In this document: piece after piece, positions 61,529 through 64,000 of the stretch
How positions within the stretch are numbered: position 1 is the stretch's first letter
Layout: every line of letters begins with the position of its first letter
From: Buttiauxella gaviniae
GTDB taxonomy: Bacteria; Pseudomonadota; Gammaproteobacteria; Enterobacterales; Enterobacteriaceae
Direction: 5' to 3'
Length of the DNA: 64,000 nt
NCBI RefSeq assembly: GCF_040786275.1
Contig: NZ_JBFMVT010000002.1
Location: forward strand, 4,576,090 to 4,640,089
Position numbers and translations under genes: made by a program
Notes under the pieces: model-generated
Databases searched by the model: none
What the model saw: the letters and a program-made list of their open reading frames with translations, nothing else
What the model was told of the DNA's origin: nothing

Positions 61529-62953
61529 TCACACCTTCTTCTTAGGTTTCTTCGTTTGCGCCGCACGTTCCGCTTTGATTCTTTCCAGTAAAGCAGCGGC
61601 GCTGTTTTCCCCGCTGATTAAATCCGGATTGTCTTTGCGCCACTGTTCGGTCAATTCACCGCGAAACGCTTTAGCCAGAATCGACTGAGTAAGGTTATTG
61701 ACGCGCTTTTGTGCTTCAGCCACCTGCTTTTCGATATTGTCGGCCCAGGCAAACAGTTTTTCGACTCGTCTAAGAATTTCTTTCTGCTCAAATTCACCTG
61801 GTAATACCACAATTAGATTTTTTAGATCTTTAGGAGATAAATTTGGCTGGAGCGTTTCTGACAACTTATCTGAAACTTGAACTTTGAAATAATCAGACTG
61901 GAATAGTACTTCAAAAAAATATTTCTCAGTAGAATTGGAGAAACTAAATTTACACACTCGTTGATTTAAAACCCCCACGGGTTGTCCCTCAGGGTATCTA
62001 CATACTTTTAATGTATCATTAGTTATTGGTCGCGTCAGAGCCATTAAGACATCACCAGGTTTTATTTGATATCGTTCAAATTGCGTGAGATATGGCAACG
62101 GAAGGAACTGTTGATTTTTTATTTCAAAATCCCCATATTGTACATTCGATATTTTTATTACTGGCACGCCATCAGAGTCGTTAAACTCCGTACTTTTAAA
62201 TGCATTCCCTGATATAATACTACATGAATCACTCAAGACTTTAACTTTCCAATTAGTAGAGAAACTCGTCGAAATATTATATTTTGAAAGATTGAGATTC
62301 ACACTATGATAAGTATGACTACCCCTCCAGTCAGCAGTTAATCTGCCACTCACCGCAGCACTCAGCACCGCCTGACGGAAACGTTTTAGGCTTTGCGGGA
62401 TTTGATCGAGACGGGTTTTGATACTGTCGACTAGGGCTATAATAACATCGAGCTTAGCCGTAATAACTTTCTGCTCCTCGTAAGGAGCGAAAGGGATAAC
62501 CAGCGACTCAATTGCTTTACCAGATATATTTGGCTGCGCCCCACCATAAGCAATTTTTAATATATCACTTGATAAATATGATAATAAATAATTTCTGTAT
62601 GTAATGTTTCCATATTTTTCAGCGCAGAACATCAGCTTACCGACACGTTGATTTTGAAGTGCAGGGATTTTGTCTATAAATAGACCAAGTTTTCCTGTCG
62701 TTGCACCTGACATTGCAATCAACAAATCACCCTTTATAATTTCGAACCCAACTGGTGCATTTTGGACATGGACAGCTTTTTCCGATGTTGCAACACTACC
62801 ATCCAGATCTGATATTCTTATCACCGGATAGGTAGTGTCACTGGGCAGCACATAATCATTGCTTTTAAAAGCGAACCCGTTTTTCAAATACAAATATTCG
62901 CCTAAATCCGTAGCCACCCACCCATCAGGCAAATTCCCAAATGCCTCAGCCAT
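61529..62953 (-). CDS. hsdS: HsdS, type I restriction-modification specificity subunit
   Basis: 474 aa from the ATG at 62953, which overlaps the hsdM stop (TGATG) and has a strong GGAAGGGAAG site. Two target-recognition domains (about residues 10-165 and 225-390) are separated by conserved helices, with paired motifs YEEQKVITAKLDVIIALVDS and FEQKEILRRVEKLFAWADNI, and a C-terminal RGELTEQWR and Lys-rich end. The recognition domains are visibly more AT-rich than the flanks, as usual for exchanged TRDs. It sets the DNA sequence recognised by the HsdM methylase and HsdR nuclease. Confidence 0.93.
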   Translation of the reverse strand: MAEAFGNLPDGWVATDLGEYLYLKNGFAFKSNDYVLPSDTTYPVIRISDLDGSVATSEKAVHVQNAPVGFEIIKGDLLIAMSGATTGKLGLFIDKIPALQNQRVGKLMFCAEKYGNITYRNYLLSYLSSDILKIAYGGAQPNISGKAIESLVIPFAPYEEQKVITAKLDVIIALVDSIKTRLDQIPQSLKRFRQAVLSAAVSGRLTADWRGSHTYHSVNLNLSKYNISTSFSTNWKVKVLSDSCSIISGNAFKSTEFNDSDGVPVIKISNVQYGDFEIKNQQFLPLPYLTQFERYQIKPGDVLMALTRPITNDTLKVCRYPEGQPVGVLNQRVCKFSFSNSTEKYFFEVLFQSDYFKVQVSDKLSETLQPNLSPKDLKNLIVVLPGEFEQKEILRRVEKLFAWADNIEKQVAEAQKRVNNLTQSILAKAFRGELTEQWRKDNPDLISGENSAAALLERIKAERAAQTKKPKKKV

Positions 62954-64000
62954 CACTTCCCTTCCCCCAACAGCTCATCCAACAGCACTTTCTGCGCATC
63001 GGCTTCGTCGCCTGCGCCCAGCTCGCGCATTAGCGCGTCCAGCTCACCGATTGCCTGCACCAGCTCGCTCATCGCTTCTGCGGCTAAAACGCCCGGTTCT
63101 GGCAGGTTGGCGGCATCTACGCTGCTGTCATCTTTCAGCCAGGAGATATCCAGTGAATCGCCTTTAGTATCGCGGATCCAGTCGCGAGTAAACTTGCGCC
63201 AGCGGCTGGTGGCAAGTTTGTCGGTAACGTCTTTGTTTTCTTCGCTGTCTGGCGCTTCAATCTCTGCGGCGTTAAAGCTCCATTCGCCTTCTTCGCGCGG
63301 GCTTTTCTCATAGACGCTTTCAAACGGTTGCAGATGTTTTTCGGTAAACGGTGTGCGTTTACCAAAGCTCGGCATATTGGTACGCAGGTCGTAAACCCAG
63401 ACGTTTTCGGTGCAGTTTTCGCTCTGTAATTTGTCGGTGGCGCTGCCTTTGGTGAAGAAGAGCACGTTGGTTTTCACGCCCTGGGCGTAAAAAATGCCGG
63501 TTGGCAAACGCAGGATGGTGTGCAGGTTGCATTTGTTCATCAAGTCGCGGCGCACGCTGGTGCCAACGCCCGCTTCAAACAGCACGTTATCCGGCAGCAC
63601 GACGGCGGCGCGGCCACCCGGTTTCAGGTTGCGGTAAATGTGCTGTAGGAAAGCCAGTTGTTTGTTGCTGGTGGAATACGTCAGGTCGTCGCGCGTGATG
63701 CTCGCTTCCCCGCCTTTTGACGTACCGAACGGTGGGTTCGCGAGGATGATATCCGCGCGCGGTAAGCTGGTGCCCGCCATTCCCAACGCGTTGCCCTGGT
63801 GCACCACGCCTTCGTCGTCCCCTTCCATGCCGTGCAGTAAACAGTTCATCAGCGCAAGGCGGCGGGTAGATGGCACCAGTTCCACACCGACATAAGCTTT
63901 ATTTTTCTGGAAGGCTTTGTCTTTGGCCGACAAATCATAAAGATCGTCGGTTTGTTCTTTGATGTACTGATCGGCAGCAATCAGGAAACCCGCCGTCCCA
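62953..64000 (-). CDS. hsdM: HsdM, type I restriction-modification DNA methyltransferase (5' part cut by window)
   Basis: Partial: the frame is open through the window edge and about 349 C-terminal residues are present of the usual 490-530. The N6-adenine methylase motif ILANPPFGTSK is intact, and the SAM-site end GTAGFLIAADQ is at the very edge of the window. A TTG at 63933 is not the true start. It methylates adenine at the HsdS-defined site. hsdR, if present, should lie beyond the right end. Confidence 0.95.
   Translation of the reverse strand, partial: GTAGFLIAADQYIKEQTDDLYDLSAKDKAFQKNKAYVGVELVPSTRRLALMNCLLHGMEGDDEGVVHQGNALGMAGTSLPRADIILANPPFGTSKGGEASITRDDLTYSTSNKQLAFLQHIYRNLKPGGRAAVVLPDNVLFEAGVGTSVRRDLMNKCNLHTILRLPTGIFYAQGVKTNVLFFTKGSATDKLQSENCTENVWVYDLRTNMPSFGKRTPFTEKHLQPFESVYEKSPREEGEWSFNAAEIEAPDSEENKDVTDKLATSRWRKFTRDWIRDTKGDSLDISWLKDDSSVDAANLPEPGVLAAEAMSELVQAIGELDALMRELGAGDEADAQKVLLDELLGEGK

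Overview
The window is chromosomal DNA from a member of the Enterobacteriaceae. The evidence is gene order and protein sequence: chaC-chaB-chaA, the kdsA-sirB1-sirB2-prmC-prfA-hemA strand with divergent lolB-ispE-prs, dauA, ychH, pth, ychF, pykF, lpp, ldtE and the sufABCDSE operon are all close to the E. coli versions. A NasR-type regulator, a Klebsiella-like divergent lac operon without lacA, and an intermediate base composition suggest a Klebsiella/Kluyvera/Buttiauxella-type genus; I cannot name the species.

Layout. 1-6.5 kb: nasR (nitrate/nitrite antiterminator, minus strand), ychN, and a four-gene DMSO-reductase-family operon with a Tat-exported Mo subunit, an Fe-S subunit, a membrane anchor and an extra polyferredoxin. 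6.7-9.6 kb: a DUF1883-like protein and the cha genes. 9.7-22.2 kb: core housekeeping block for KDO synthesis, release factor and its methylase, haem, lipoprotein sorting, isoprenoids, PRPP, dicarboxylate uptake, peptidyl-tRNA hydrolase and YchF. 22.2-46.6 kb: accessory block containing lacYZ with divergent lacI, a c-di-GMP cluster (EIIC-EAL fusion, GGDEF-EAL sensor, two orphan solute-binding proteins), and a divergently transcribed catabolic cluster around a LacI-type regulator. 47.2-55.9 kb: core block pykF, lpp, ldtE and suf. 56-64 kb: a second accessory zone with an IraP-like anti-adaptor, a small lipoprotein, an HbpS/GlcG-like secreted protein next to a two-component system, a RelE/NadS-type toxin-antitoxin pair, a C4-antisense-RNA-like phage immunity remnant, and a type I restriction-modification locus (hsdS, and hsdM cut by the window end).

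How the genes work together. The catabolic cluster has two arms: hisD-like, SnoaL-like (twice) and lacI-like on the minus strand; MFS, hisD-like, SDR, alpha/beta hydrolase, HpcH/HpaI aldolase and double cupin on the plus strand. Two similar operator-like sites lie in the gap between the arms. It reads as import of an unknown polyol- or hydroxy-acid-like compound, oxidation by HisD-type dehydrogenases and SDR, hydrolysis and retro-aldol cleavage. The c-di-GMP cluster reads as ligand sensing in the periplasm by orphan binding proteins coupled to a membrane GGDEF-EAL protein. These two clusters, together with the HbpS-like/two-component locus and the C4-like remnant, are the best candidates for undescribed biology. 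No tRNA, rRNA, CRISPR array or complete insertion sequence was seen.
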